A stretch of DNA of 64,000 bases from Nocardiopsis sp. FR4 (GCF_009830945.1 NZ_VWVV01000013.1:114767-178766); one strand, 5' to 3'. Shown: positions 40,327 to 49,920, counted from the stretch's first letter. Notes: generated by a model not told the origin, from the letters alone. Numbers and translations are program-made.

Positions 40327-41481
40327 ATGCCCAGCGACCGCCAGGAAGCCATCGTCGACGCCCTCCTGGGGTTCGCCGTCTTCGCCGTGGTGGCGATCGC
40401 GGTCGCGTCCGACGTCAGCGGCACGGGCAACCTGCCGCTGGGCTACGGGCTGGCCGCGCTGCTCGGGGCGCTCATGCTCCTGCGCCGCCGCTGGCCGGTC
40501 GCGGTCCTGGCGGCCACCTCGGTGCTCGTCATCGCCAACTACGTCCTCGACCTGCCCGTCATCGGGCTGGCGGTCCCCATGGCCGCCGCCCTGTACTCCA
40601 CCGCCGAGGCCGGACGCGCGCTCTGGGCGGCGGCGACGGGGGCCGCCCTGGTCGCGGTCTCGACCGCGGTCCGCCTGGGCGAGGGACAGGACCCCGCCTA
40701 CCTGCTCGGGTACGAGCTGGCCTCCACCGTGGCGGTCATGGGCGCGGCCGTCGCCCTGGGGCACGCACGGTGGCAGAACCGCGTGGCCGGGCACCAGCGC
40801 GCGCGGATGGAGCTGCTGGACCGGCGGGCCCGTGAGCACGAGGCGGCCGAGCGGCTGTCCCTCGAACGCGCCCGCGTCGCCCGCGACCTGCACGACGCGG
40901 TGGGCCACCACCTGTCCGTGGTGTCCCTGCACGCCTCCGTGGCCGCCGAGGCCCTGGCCGAGGATCCGGCGGACACGGCCGCCGCCCGCGACGAGCTGGA
41001 GCACGTGACCCGGTCCTCCCGTGCGGGCCTGCGCGAGCTGCGCGCCACCGTGCGGGCACTGCGCGAGGCCGACCCCGGGGACGGCCGGATCGCCTCCCTG
41101 GCGCACCTGGACGAGCTGGCGGACACGGTCCGCGCCGCCGGGGTGGACGTGACGGTGACCGGTGCGCCCCGTCCCGGCGAACTGCCGGGGGTGGTGGACG
41201 CGACCGCCTACCGGATCGTCCAGGAGGCGCTCACCAACACCCTGCGCCATGCCCGGGCCCGAACGGCCCGGGTGGACTTCACGAGGGAGGGCGGAGTGCT
41301 CGGAGTCACGGTGGCCGACGACGGCGGCGGGGAGGCGGTACCAGACGGCACCGCGGTCGGCAGCGGGCTGGCGGGGATGCGCGAGCGCGTGCGCCTGGTC
41401 GGCGGTTCCCTGGAGGCGGGCCCCGGGCTCGGGGGAGGGTTCGGCGTGCGCGCGCGGCTGCCCCTGGGAGGTGAGCGGTGA
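40327..41481 (+). CDS. NarL-type sensor histidine kinase
   Basis: Kinase of 384 residues. The N-terminal half has about five or six membrane helices and no obvious extracytoplasmic domain. It is followed by HisKA_3 (ERARVARDLHDAVGHHLSVV, phospho-His in DLHDAVGH) and a HATPase domain (YRIVQEALTNTLRHA; VADDGGGE; GLAGMRERV). Intramembrane-sensing kinases of this type often respond to cell-envelope stress. The start is the ATG at 40327; the end overlaps the response regulator by four bases (GTGA). No target genes can be deduced. Confidence 0.93.
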   Translation: MPSDRQEAIVDALLGFAVFAVVAIAVASDVSGTGNLPLGYGLAALLGALMLLRRRWPVAVLAATSVLVIANYVLDLPVIGLAVPMAAALYSTAEAGRALWAAATGAALVAVSTAVRLGEGQDPAYLLGYELASTVAVMGAAVALGHARWQNRVAGHQRARMELLDRRAREHEAAERLSLERARVARDLHDAVGHHLSVVSLHASVAAEALAEDPADTAAARDELEHVTRSSRAGLRELRATVRALREADPGDGRIASLAHLDELADTVRAAGVDVTVTGAPRPGELPGVVDATAYRIVQEALTNTLRHARARTARVDFTREGGVLGVTVADDGGGEAVPDGTAVGSGLAGMRERVRLVGGSLEAGPGLGGGFGVRARLPLGGER

Positions 41482-42200
41482 TCCGGGTCCTGCTGGTGGA
41501 CGACCAGCCCCTCGTCCGCACCGGGGTGCGCGCCCTCCTGGAGCGCGACGACGGCATCGAGGTGGTGGCCGAGTCGTCCGACGGCCGCGAGGCACTGGCG
41601 GACATCGACCGCCACCGCCCCGACGTCGTCCTGCTCGACCTCCAGATGCCCGCCCTGGACGGCCTGTCCGTGCTGCGCGAGCTGGGGCGCCGGGGGAGGC
41701 CCGCACCGGGTGCGGTGCGGGAGGCCGACAGGTCGACGGACGGTCATGTCGACACGTCGGCGCGCGGCGGGCCCCGGGTGGTGGTGCTCACCACCTTCGG
41801 CGAGGACGACAACGTGTTCACCGCCCTGCGGCTGGGCGCCTCCGGCTTCCTCCTCAAGGACGCGGGCCCGGACGAGCTGCGCGAGGGGGTCCGCACGGTC
41901 GCGGCGGGGGAGGCCCTGCTCTCGCCCGGGGTCACGCGACGGGTGATCGAGCGGCTGGCCGACACCTCCGTGGCCCCCGAGGCGGCCGAGCGGCTCCGCG
42001 TGCTCACCGACCGGGAGCGGCAGGTGCTCGCCCTGGTCGGCCGGGGCCTGTCGAACCAGGAGATCGGGGCGCGGCTGCACCTGAGCCCGGCCACCGCGCG
42101 CACCCACGTGGGCCGGGTCCTGGCCAAACTCGGGGCCCGGGACCGGGTCAACCTGGTGGTGATCGCCTACGAGACGGGGCTGGTGCGCCCGGGCCGGTGA
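41478..42200 (+). CDS. NarL/FixJ response regulator with receiver insertion
   Basis: Response regulator of 240 residues, about 25 longer than usual. Receiver residues are intact: DD in LLVDDQ, phospho-Asp in VLLDLQMPALDGL (about residue 54), Thr in VVVLTTF and Lys in LLKDAG. The LuxR helix-turn-helix is LTDREREVL-like (LTDRERQVLALVGRGLSNQEI). The extra segment (about residues 73-95) contains READRSTDGHVDTSARGG, encoded by a GTCGAC-type repeat; it falls in the alpha3-beta4 loop region and keeps the frame. Its GTG overlaps the kinase stop. Confidence 0.92.
   Translation: MIRVLLVDDQPLVRTGVRALLERDDGIEVVAESSDGREALADIDRHRPDVVLLDLQMPALDGLSVLRELGRRGRPAPGAVREADRSTDGHVDTSARGGPRVVVLTTFGEDDNVFTALRLGASGFLLKDAGPDELREGVRTVAAGEALLSPGVTRRVIERLADTSVAPEAAERLRVLTDRERQVLALVGRGLSNQEIGARLHLSPATARTHVGRVLAKLGARDRVNLVVIAYETGLVRPGR
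41726..41762. repeat. GTCGAC repeat inside the response regulator
   Basis: GCCGACAGGTCGACGGACGG followed by TCATGTCGACACGTCGG; an in-frame copy related to the flanking repeats at 40143 and 42228. Confidence 0.6.
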
Positions 42201-42227
42201 GGGGCCCGGGCACACCGGGGACGGGTC

Positions 42228-42272
42228 GCTCTGTCGACACGGCGACACGTCGACGGATCGGTGAGGCGACAG
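42228..42272. repeat. GTCGAC repeat, right flank of two-component genes
   Basis: TGTCGACACGGCGACACGTC continuing GACGGATCGGTGAGGCGACAGG; it contains the 20-mer shared with 40143-40162. Confidence 0.65.
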
Positions 42273-42304
42273 GAGGACCCGGCGGAGGCCCGCCGGGGAT
42301 CCGG

Positions 42305-43195
42305 TCAGGGGGCCTGGACGGTCTCCCGGGCGAGGACGCTCTGCTCGGCCCGAGCGCCCTGGGCGCAGCGCGGGTCGACCACGTACACGTCGACCTCCTC
42401 GTCCGCGGGCGCGGTGAACAGCACCCAGGCGCGGGAGTCCGCGTCGCCGTAGTGGGCGTCGTCCACCAGGGCGAAGGACGTCCCGAGCTCCTCACCGAGC
42501 AGCGCGGCGCACTCCGCCACCCCCGGGGGCGCGGTCTCCGCCGCGGTCATCGGCTCGGCCCCGCCGTCCGCGGGCACGCCGTGCACGGGCGACAGGTCGA
42601 GCGTGCGCTCGGCCTGTGCGGACAGGGAGGCCCCGTCGTAGACCGTGCCGCTGGAGACCACCTGGGGCGTGTAGGACTGGGCGGTGTCCGGGGCGGCCTC
42701 CTCGCCTCCGTCCTCGGACAACGGCGCCGCGACCCCGGCCTGGTCCTGCTGGCCCGCCACGAGGCCGTTGAACACCGCCGCGCCGCCGCCTCCGACGACG
42801 ACCGCGGCGGCGGCCACCATCAGCAGCCGGGCCGTGTTGACCCCGCCCGGGCCCCGGCGCACGCGCGACAGCGGGACCACGGTGGCCCCGGCGCCGCCGA
42901 CCGGGGGTACGGGTCCGACCCGGGCCGCGCCCGGCGGCTCCTCCCCGGCCCCGGTCCGCGCCGACCGTTCGCGCACCGCCTCGGCGACGCGCTGGTCGAG
43001 GAGGTCGGCGACGTCCCTGGGCATGGGGGGCGTCGGCGCGGCGGCCAACGCCTCGCTCACCCCGGTGAGTTCGCCCAGGGTCGCCGCGCAGATGGGGCAT
43101 GTGTCCACGTGGGCGGCGACGGTGCGTTCCTCGTCGGGCTCCAGGAGCTCCTCGGCGAAGAAGGCGAGCGCCTCCACGTCTGGATGCGACGTCAC
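42305..43195 (-). CDS. Anti-sigma factor with zinc-finger motif (SigM partner)
   Basis: Membrane-anchored anti-sigma factor of 296 residues. The N-terminal zinc-binding motif HVDTCPICAATLGEL (HxxxCxxC) lies at about residues 29-43. A membrane helix (LLMVAAAAVVVGGGGAAVF) is at about 123-141 and an extracytoplasmic part follows, ending in a C-terminal region with two Cys. The GTG overlaps the sigM stop by four bases, the hallmark of a sigma/anti-sigma pair. It sequesters SigM until an envelope or redox signal arrives. The position upstream of trxBA matches the mycobacterial and streptomycete sigM loci. Confidence 0.9.
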   Translation of the reverse strand: MTSHPDVEALAFFAEELLEPDEERTVAAHVDTCPICAATLGELTGVSEALAAAPTPPMPRDVADLLDQRVAEAVRERSARTGAGEEPPGAARVGPVPPVGGAGATVVPLSRVRRGPGGVNTARLLMVAAAAVVVGGGGAAVFNGLVAGQQDQAGVAAPLSEDGGEEAAPDTAQSYTPQVVSSGTVYDGASLSAQAERTLDLSPVHGVPADGGAEPMTAAETAPPGVAECAALLGEELGTSFALVDDAHYGDADSRAWVLFTAPADEEVDVYVVDPRCAQGARAEQSVLARETVQAP

Positions 43196-43818
43196 GATGG
43201 GTTGGCACCTCCTCTCCCAGTTGTGACGTCTCCGCGGTGCTGAGGGTTCCTCAGATGGGCCAGTGAGGGCAGAAGTTTCGCGCGACCTCGCGCACACCGG
43301 CTCTTCACCGTTCCCGACGCCACGTCCAGGATCTGTGCGGCCTCCTCCACCCGGTAGCCGAGCATGTCCACGAGGGTGAGCGCCATGCGCTGGTCCAGGG
43401 GGAGCTCCTCCAGGGCCGCGTGCACGTCCAGCCGGGCCTCGGTCTGCGCGGCGTGGTCGGGGGCGCCGCCCATGCGGCCCAGCCGCTCGTTGGACATGAC
43501 GTCCAGGGCGGAGTCCTCGGTGGGGGTGGCCGGGCGCACCTTCCGCCGGCGCAGGCGGTCGTGGCAGGCGTTGACCACGATCCGGTGCAGCCACGTGGTG
43601 ACCTGGGACTCGCCGCGGAAGCGGTCGGCCGCGCGGAACGCGGACACGAACGCGTCCTGGAGCGCGTCGGAGGCCTCCTCGGGGTCGCCCAGCATGCGTA
43701 CGGCGACAGCCCACAGGCGCTCACGGTGACGGCGCACCAGTACCGCGAAGGCCTGGTCGTCACCCTGAGCGTGCCTGGTCAACAGCTCCTGGTCAGGAGG
43801 CTCCTGGGCCGCGTCCAT
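43192..43818 (-). CDS. sigM: ECF sigma factor SigM
   Basis: ECF sigma factor of 208 residues. Region 2 carries RRHRERLWAVAVRMLGDPEE and DALQDAFVSAFRAADRFRGE, with TWLHRIVVNACHDRLRRRK at the -10 recognition end. Region 4 has LPLDQRMALTLVDMLGYRVEEA. Identity as SigM rests on genomic position (murJ, pseudokinase, sigM, anti-sigma, trxB, trxA), which is conserved in actinobacteria. No GGAAC-type autoregulated promoter was found in the 101 bases upstream. Confidence 0.92.
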   Translation of the reverse strand: MDAAQEPPDQELLTRHAQGDDQAFAVLVRRHRERLWAVAVRMLGDPEEASDALQDAFVSAFRAADRFRGESQVTTWLHRIVVNACHDRLRRRKVRPATPTEDSALDVMSNERLGRMGGAPDHAAQTEARLDVHAALEELPLDQRMALTLVDMLGYRVEEAAQILDVASGTVKSRCARGRAKLLPSLAHLRNPQHRGDVTTGRGGANPS

Positions 43819-43919
43819 CAGTTCCGATCACGTATCCCCACACATCGGCGTCCTTGGGTCCGCGAGGATACGGGAGGACCGTCCGGCCCGGAACCGGTCG
43901 GCCCTCCCGAACCCCTGCG

Positions 43920-45590
43920 TCATGTGATGCCGAGCACCTCGACCCCGTTCACGGTTCCGCGCCAGTCACCGTCCACGTTGGGCAGATCGGTGAACCAGAT
44001 GAGAACGTAGCTCCCGGTGGCCCCGCCCTCGATCTCCACGGTCGTGGAGCCGCTCACCGTCCGCTCCGCGGCCACGGGCAGGCTGGCGTCCAGACTGGCC
44101 TGGTCGCTCACGGAGTCGCTGTCGCCGACACGGATCTGCACCGCGTAGTCGTGCGCGGGCATGTCCAGGTCGACCGCGTGGACCTCCCGGCCGGAGTCGA
44201 GTTCGAGGAGGAGCCCCACACCCTCCTTCAGGTTCGGGAGGGGGTCCTTGTAGCCCTCGGTGTTCCACACGGTGGCCGGGTCGCCGTCGATCGCGTTCCC
44301 GGCCTTGTCCGAGTGCTCGTCGTTGTCACCGAAGGGGTCGAACCCGCGGGCCCCGGTGACGTCCAACGGGACCAGGTCCTCGGAGGAGCCGCCCCCGGAG
44401 ACGTCGTCGCTGGTGTCACCGCTCGGCACGGCCGGGTCGTCGGCGTCGCGCATGTTCGCCCCCACCGTCCAGGCGCCCACCACCACGACGGCGAACAGCA
44501 CCGTGGCCAGCGCGCCGATGAGGATCTTCCGGGCGGAGGGCTGGGTGCGCTCCGCCCGCCGGTCCATGCGTGAGGGGGCCGAGTGCCCGCGGCCCCCGTC
44601 CGGCCCCGCGCCGCGCTGGGCGGACGCGGTCCGGACGCCGGAGCCCCGCTGCGGTCCGGTGCCCCCGCGCGCGGCGGAGGCACGGGCGCCGCGGTGGGGG
44701 CCGGAGTCGCGGTCGTACCCCGACCGGCCGTTGCCCGTGCTGTCGAACTCGCCGGTGCGCCGGGAGGTCCCGGGCTCGGGCGGCGGCGTCGACTCGGCCG
44801 GGGCGACCGGGAGCGGGATGAGGCGGGGGACCTCGGCCATGGCCGCGCAGAAGTCGGCCGGTGAGGTGATCGGACCGCCGGGCACCGTCTGCCCCGCGAG
44901 CTGCGGCAGGGCGGCGCGCGTGGTGATGGTCCCGAGGGTCTCGTTGATGCCCTGCCGGATGTGGTGGGGCGGGTAGGGGCCCGCGGGCCCCTGCGGGGCG
45001 GCGGGCAGACCGCTCTGCGGGCCGCCGGGCCAGTGCCCGGTGAGCGCCGCGTAGAGCAGGTTGCCCAGCCCCCGGGCGTCGTCGGCGGCGGGGTTGGCGG
45101 TGGCGGCGCCCAACAGCGCGGCGTCCACACCGATACCGGTCACCTTGACCGCGCCCCCGCTGCTCCACATGAGCTTGCTCGGGGTCAGGCAGAGGTGGTG
45201 CAGGCCGCCCGCGTGCGCGGCGGCGATGGCCTCGGCCGCCTCGGCGACCAGGCCGGCGGCGCGCTCGGGCTCCATGGGGCCCTGCGCGACGAGGTCGGCG
45301 AGGGAGGAGCCGATGACCCACTCCTCGACGACGTAGGGGACGGGGGAGGAGTCGTCGGCGTCGAAGACCTGGGTGACGCGGGCGTCGGGGATGCGGCTCG
45401 TGGCCCTGGCGGCGCGCACGACCTCGGACGTGCGCGGGAAGCCTTCGGCGAAGGTCCACACGGCGACGGGGCGCGCGAGCGTCTCGTCGGTGGCCTTCCA
45501 GCGAGTGGCTCCGCCGGTCTCGCTCACCACCTGGTCGAGGCGGTAGCGGTTGGCCAGCTTCGCCCCGGGTTCGATGAGGAAGGTGCTCAT
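43920..45590 (-). CDS. Pseudokinase membrane protein linked to MurJ
   Basis: Protein of 556 residues. The N-terminal Ser/Thr-kinase-like domain (about 1-255) lacks catalytic residues: the HRD loop reads GLHHLCLTPSKLMW and the DFG site reads VTGIGVD. A Gly/Arg/Ser-rich linker follows, then one membrane helix (ILIGALATVLFAVVVVGAWTV, about 357-377) and a C-terminal extracytoplasmic galactose-binding-like domain (AIDGDPATVWNTEGY). It is the counterpart of the pseudokinase part fused to MurJ (MviN) in mycobacteria, where it controls peptidoglycan synthesis through FhaA. Here it is a separate gene 321 bases from murJ. Confidence 0.88.
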   Translation of the reverse strand: MSTFLIEPGAKLANRYRLDQVVSETGGATRWKATDETLARPVAVWTFAEGFPRTSEVVRAARATSRIPDARVTQVFDADDSSPVPYVVEEWVIGSSLADLVAQGPMEPERAAGLVAEAAEAIAAAHAGGLHHLCLTPSKLMWSSGGAVKVTGIGVDAALLGAATANPAADDARGLGNLLYAALTGHWPGGPQSGLPAAPQGPAGPYPPHHIRQGINETLGTITTRAALPQLAGQTVPGGPITSPADFCAAMAEVPRLIPLPVAPAESTPPPEPGTSRRTGEFDSTGNGRSGYDRDSGPHRGARASAARGGTGPQRGSGVRTASAQRGAGPDGGRGHSAPSRMDRRAERTQPSARKILIGALATVLFAVVVVGAWTVGANMRDADDPAVPSGDTSDDVSGGGSSEDLVPLDVTGARGFDPFGDNDEHSDKAGNAIDGDPATVWNTEGYKDPLPNLKEGVGLLLELDSGREVHAVDLDMPAHDYAVQIRVGDSDSVSDQASLDASLPVAAERTVSGSTTVEIEGGATGSYVLIWFTDLPNVDGDWRGTVNGVEVLGIT

Positions 45591-45911
45591 GATGGGAGTG
45601 ACGGGCGCAAGTGCCGTTGGTTCGCCCGCTCCGTCGCCTCGTGTCCGCCCGCGGACCGGAACGGTCGCGCGGGTCTCTCCGGTCCTGAGGACCGGGACTG
45701 AAGCGGTACGGGGTGCGTGCGCGGGGGCCGTCGGCCCTGCCTGCTGTCCCCAGCCTCCCTTCGGGCAGCTCGGTTGAACATTGCTGTGGCGATAAAGCGA
45801 TGCCTGTCCATGCTAGGACGCCTGAACAGCATCTTCGGAGGACATGGGATACGCATACCCCTTCCTGGGCCTATCGGTGCGTGACCACCCAACATCGGGT
45901 ATTCCTGGTGA
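45591..45911. other. 321-base gap, nothing recognised
   Basis: Promoter region of the pseudokinase gene presumably lies here; no gene, strong hairpin or repeat noticed. Confidence 0.4.
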
Positions 45912-47858
45912 TCAGCGGCGTAGCAGCCGCGTCCTGAGCAAATCGAGGAATGATGTGACTTCGGTCACATTGAGCAGTCTGGCGGTGGCCACGAACAGCA
46001 CCGCGCCGACGAGGCCGCCCGTCGCCATCGCGGCCAGCCCCGGCCACACGTCCCCGGGGAGCCCCCGGAAGAGGTGGATCGCCACCACACCGAAGACCGC
46101 CGCCGGAACGGTGGCCAGGTGCAGTCTGAACAGGGTCGCCGCGGTCCTGCGGCCGTCGAGGCCGTTCAGCTTCCGGTGCAGCAGGTACCACATGACGACC
46201 GAACCCACGATGTAGTACAGCCCGTAGGGCACCGGCAGCCACACCACGATGTGCTGCGGCTCCATGACGAACAGCAGGGCGATCGCCGTGGTCGCGTGCG
46301 CGATCTCCGAGGGGATCGACACCAGGGCCGGGGTGCGGGTGTCGCCCAGCGCGTAGAACACGCGCATCTGGAGCTGGAACAGCGTGAACGGGATCAGCAT
46401 CACGCAGAAGACCATGAGGATGCGCCCGATGGCCGCCGCGTCCTGCGCGCTCGTGCTGCCCTGCGCGTAGATCATCACGCAGAACGGGACCGCGAAGACG
46501 ATCATCGCCACAGAGATCGGCACGATCAGCACCGAGGACAGCCGGAAGCCCCGGGAGAAGTCGCTGCGGACCTGGTCCCTGCGCCCGGCGGCGACGTGCT
46601 CGCTCATCCGCGGCAGCAGCGCGGTGATCACCGAGACCGCGATGATCGCGTACGGCAGCTGGAACAGCATCGAGGCGAACTTGTAGGCGGCGATACCGGC
46701 GCCGGAGTCGAAACCCGCCTCGGCGGCCCGCGCACCGGCCCGGGTGGCCACGTTGGTGGACACGAGCGCGCCCAGCTGCGCCACGACGATGTAGAGCATC
46801 ATCCACGAGGCCGCGCCGGCCGCCTCGCCCAGGCCCGAGCCGCGCAGGTCCAGGCGGGGGCGCCAGCGGAAGCCCGCCGCGGCCAGGGCCCACACCAGCA
46901 CGGCGGCCTGGACCACCTGGCCCGCGGCCGTGCCCAGGCCCAGCAGCATGAGCTCGCCCGAGGTCACCGTCTCCGGCGTGCGGCCGGGACCGGCCAGGTT
47001 CAGGAACCACACGCAGACGCCGATGATGACCAGGTTGTTCAGCACCGGCGCCCACATGGGGGCGCCGAACCTGCCCCGCGCGTTGAGCATGGCGCCGGCC
47101 AGGCCGCTCGCGCCGATGAAGAAGATCTGGGTGACCAGGAACCGGGCCAGGACCACCGAGACCTCGTACTGGGCCCCGGTGAAGCCGCCCGCGTAGATCC
47201 GGATGAACCACTCCGCGACCAGCACCGACACGACCGTGAGCGCGAACAGCGCCAGCAGCATCAGCGTGACCAGGCGCTGCTCGACCCCGTTCCCGCCGTC
47301 GGCGTCCAGCTTGCGCCGCTTGACGAGGAAGGGGACGAACACGCTGGCCAGCAACCCGCCGATGAGCAGGTCGTAGATCATGTACGGGACCATGCCCGCG
47401 GTCTGGTACGCGTCGCCCAGCAGCTGGGTGCCGATCGCCGCGGCCAGGATGATGGTGCGCACGAAGCCCGTGACGCGGGAGACGATGGTGCCCAGCGCCA
47501 TGACCATGCTGGACCTGGCGATGTTGCCCGGCGCCGTGTGGGCGCTGCCGCCGATCTCGTCGCCGTCCTCGTAGCGGTCGGCGGTACCGACGTCACCGAT
47601 CTCGCTCGGGTCCCGGACCGTGCTCAGACCCGTCTCGGGCTCGGTGTCCGGCTCCTCGCGCTCGTAGGTGTCGAGGACGTCCTCGGGCATTACCAGGTGC
47701 CGTCGGCGGGCCCCGGTCGCGCCGCCCGGACCCGCCGGGGCGCCCAGGGTCTCCCGGACCGGCTCCGCCGGGGTCGCGGGGTCCGCCGACGGGGAGGGCT
47801 CCTCCGGCCGTTCCGGGGAATGGTCGCCGGCTACCTGCTGGGGTGGGTCGCTGGACAC
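45912..47858 (-). CDS. murJ: Lipid II flippase MurJ (copy 1)
   Basis: MurJ/MviN of 648 residues. A cytoplasmic acidic, Pro-rich leader of about 130 residues precedes a MATE-like core of about 14 membrane helices starting at SSMVMALGTIVSRVTGFVRT. The conserved loops LGDAYQTAGMVPYMIYDLLIGG, LNNLVIIGVCVWF and YALGDTRTPA are intact. It flips lipid II across the membrane for peptidoglycan synthesis. This copy is next to the pseudokinase and sigM, as in the mycobacterial arrangement. The GTG start lies 75 bases past the stop of a second murJ. Confidence 0.95.
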   Translation of the reverse strand: MSSDPPQQVAGDHSPERPEEPSPSADPATPAEPVRETLGAPAGPGGATGARRRHLVMPEDVLDTYEREEPDTEPETGLSTVRDPSEIGDVGTADRYEDGDEIGGSAHTAPGNIARSSMVMALGTIVSRVTGFVRTIILAAAIGTQLLGDAYQTAGMVPYMIYDLLIGGLLASVFVPFLVKRRKLDADGGNGVEQRLVTLMLLALFALTVVSVLVAEWFIRIYAGGFTGAQYEVSVVLARFLVTQIFFIGASGLAGAMLNARGRFGAPMWAPVLNNLVIIGVCVWFLNLAGPGRTPETVTSGELMLLGLGTAAGQVVQAAVLVWALAAAGFRWRPRLDLRGSGLGEAAGAASWMMLYIVVAQLGALVSTNVATRAGARAAEAGFDSGAGIAAYKFASMLFQLPYAIIAVSVITALLPRMSEHVAAGRRDQVRSDFSRGFRLSSVLIVPISVAMIVFAVPFCVMIYAQGSTSAQDAAAIGRILMVFCVMLIPFTLFQLQMRVFYALGDTRTPALVSIPSEIAHATTAIALLFVMEPQHIVVWLPVPYGLYYIVGSVVMWYLLHRKLNGLDGRRTAATLFRLHLATVPAAVFGVVAIHLFRGLPGDVWPGLAAMATGGLVGAVLFVATARLLNVTEVTSFLDLLRTRLLRR

Positions 47859-47933
47859 CGTCGGCTGTCCTTCACTCTCGTTGCGGCGGCTTCGGGGCCT
47901 CGGCGGGTTCAGAGCCGGGGGATCGGTACGGCA

Positions 47934-49775
47934 TCAACGACGCAGACGACCGCGGACCAGTTCCACCGCCGCGCTCAGCTCCGGAACGCGCAGCAGGCGC
48001 GCCGACCCGAGGAAGAGCAGCGCGCCCAGAAGGCATCCGGCGGCCGGGGCGCCGACGTAGGTGACCAGACCGGGGCCGACGTGGGTGTCGAAGGCCCAGA
48101 GCACACCGAAGCCCGCCGCGATGCTCGGAACGACGGCCAGGTGCAGGCGCAACAATGTGCCAATGACGTGCTTTCCGTCAAGTCCTCCGATCCGCCTGCT
48201 CAGCACCAGCCCCGCGATGGTCAGGCCGGAGACGAACGAGACCATGAAGCCCGCGGCCACGCCCACGACCACCAGGTGCGGCGGCAGCAGCAGGTAGGAC
48301 GCCGCGGCCAGACCGCCGTGGACGGCCAGGTTGGCCAGACCGATCATCGCCGGGGTGCGGGTGTCGCCCATGGCGAAGAACACCCGCAGCATCAGCTGGA
48401 ACGTGGTGAACGGCACCAGGCCCAGGGACATGACCGCGAGGATCTGGCCGATGTTGGCGGCGTCGCCCACGGAGATGGACCCGCGGGCGAAGGCCAGGAC
48501 GGACAGCGGTTCGGCGAACATCGCCACCGCGAACGCGGTCGGCACCAGGACGAAGGCCGAGACGCGCATCGTGCGGGAGAAGTCCGCGCGCACGGCGTCC
48601 CAGTTCCGGTCGTCGGCGTGGGCGCTCATCCGGGGCAGCAGCACGGTGATGAGGGAGACCGCGATGATCGCGTACGGCAGCTGGAAGAGCTGGTACGCCA
48701 GGTTGTAGGCGCTGATGCCCGCGCCGACGTCCAGTCCCTGCTCGATGCTCGCCACGTTCGCGGCGTTGGCGATGTTGGTGGTGATCCACAGCCCGGCCTG
48801 CGTGAGCAGGGTGTACATCATCATCCACCCGGCGGTGCGCAGGGCCTCCCCGAGTCCGGAGCCGCGCAGGTCCATGCGGGGACGCCACCGGTAACCGGTC
48901 CGGGTCAGGGCCACGAACAGCACCAGAGCCTGCAGCGCCATGCCGCCCGCGGTGCCGGCGCCCAGCAGGGTGAGCTGGCCGTCCGTGACGGTCTCGGGCG
49001 TGCGGCCGGGGCCCGCCACCCACAGGAAGACGCCCGCCACGCACATGATGACGATGTTGTTCAGCACCGGCGCCCAGACGGCGGCGCCGAACCTGCCCCG
49101 GGTGTTGAGCATGGCGCTGAGCAGGCCGCTCAGCCCGACGAAGAAGATCTGCGCGAGCAGGTAGCGCGCCAGGTGGACCGAGACCTCGAACTGGACCGGG
49201 GTGAACCGGGAGCCGTACATCAGGATGAGGAACTCGGCGGCCAGGATCGCGGCCGCGGTGAGCACCAGCAGTGCCAGCACCGTGGTGGTGAACAGCCGGT
49301 CCTCGGTGGCCTTGCCGCCGTCCGCGTCCCGCTTACGCCGCTTGACCAGGAACGGGATGATGACGCTGGCCATCAGCCCGCCGATGAGCAGGTCGTTGAG
49401 GATGAACGGGATCGTGTGCGCCGTGTGGTAGGCGTCACCGAGCAGGTGGGTGCCGATGGCGGCGCCCAGCACGATCGTGCGGGCGAACCCGGTGATCCGG
49501 GAGGCCATGGTGCCCACGGCCATGACGGCGCTGGAGCGCATCATGCCGCCCCCCGAGCCCGTTTCGGAGCCTCCGCCCGCACCCCGGCCGCTCCCGGAAC
49601 CGTCGGCGGCCCCGGAGCCGGGGACGGGGGCCGCGTCCGCCTCGGGCAGTTCGCCCCCCTCGAAGGAGGACGTCGGACCGCCGCGGGGGCGGACCGCGCT
49701 CTCACCGGGGAGCGCGCCTTCGGGCTGGGGGGAACGGCGGTGCTTCCCGCCGCCGTTCGGAGAGTCGGTGACCAC
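47934..49775 (-). CDS. Lipid II flippase MurJ paralogue (copy 2)
   Basis: Second MurJ-type protein of 613 residues immediately upstream of copy 1 on the same strand. The same core motifs are present (SSAVMAVGTMASRITGFART, LLGDAYHTAHTIPFILNDLL, FAMGDTRTPAM), with a shorter, Ser/Gly-rich leader of about 78 residues. The two proteins are clearly paralogous but diverged along the whole length, so the duplication is old. One may serve lipid II and the other another polyprenyl-linked substrate or growth phase. The GTG start is preceded by GGAACC-like sequence. Confidence 0.93.
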   Translation of the reverse strand: MVTDSPNGGGKHRRSPQPEGALPGESAVRPRGGPTSSFEGGELPEADAAPVPGSGAADGSGSGRGAGGGSETGSGGGMMRSSAVMAVGTMASRITGFARTIVLGAAIGTHLLGDAYHTAHTIPFILNDLLIGGLMASVIIPFLVKRRKRDADGGKATEDRLFTTTVLALLVLTAAAILAAEFLILMYGSRFTPVQFEVSVHLARYLLAQIFFVGLSGLLSAMLNTRGRFGAAVWAPVLNNIVIMCVAGVFLWVAGPGRTPETVTDGQLTLLGAGTAGGMALQALVLFVALTRTGYRWRPRMDLRGSGLGEALRTAGWMMMYTLLTQAGLWITTNIANAANVASIEQGLDVGAGISAYNLAYQLFQLPYAIIAVSLITVLLPRMSAHADDRNWDAVRADFSRTMRVSAFVLVPTAFAVAMFAEPLSVLAFARGSISVGDAANIGQILAVMSLGLVPFTTFQLMLRVFFAMGDTRTPAMIGLANLAVHGGLAAASYLLLPPHLVVVGVAAGFMVSFVSGLTIAGLVLSRRIGGLDGKHVIGTLLRLHLAVVPSIAAGFGVLWAFDTHVGPGLVTYVGAPAAGCLLGALLFLGSARLLRVPELSAAVELVRGRLRR

Positions 49776-49860
49776 CGTGGATCAGGGTTCCTTTCGTCCG
49801 ACTGGGGAATGTCCGGCGCGGCGCAGGGGCGGCCGCGGACCGGGTACGCGTGCGGCACGT

Positions 49861-49920
49861 GCCGACATGGCGACGTGCGGGTGTGTCGACAAGGCGTCCT
49901 GTCGGTGGGGGGCCATGTCA
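49861..49920. repeat. GTCGAC-type repeat before murJ copy 2
   Basis: GCCGACATGGCGACGTG, then TGTCGACAAGGCGTCCTGTC plus GGT. The second part resembles the copy at 18,851-18,873. Confidence 0.5.
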
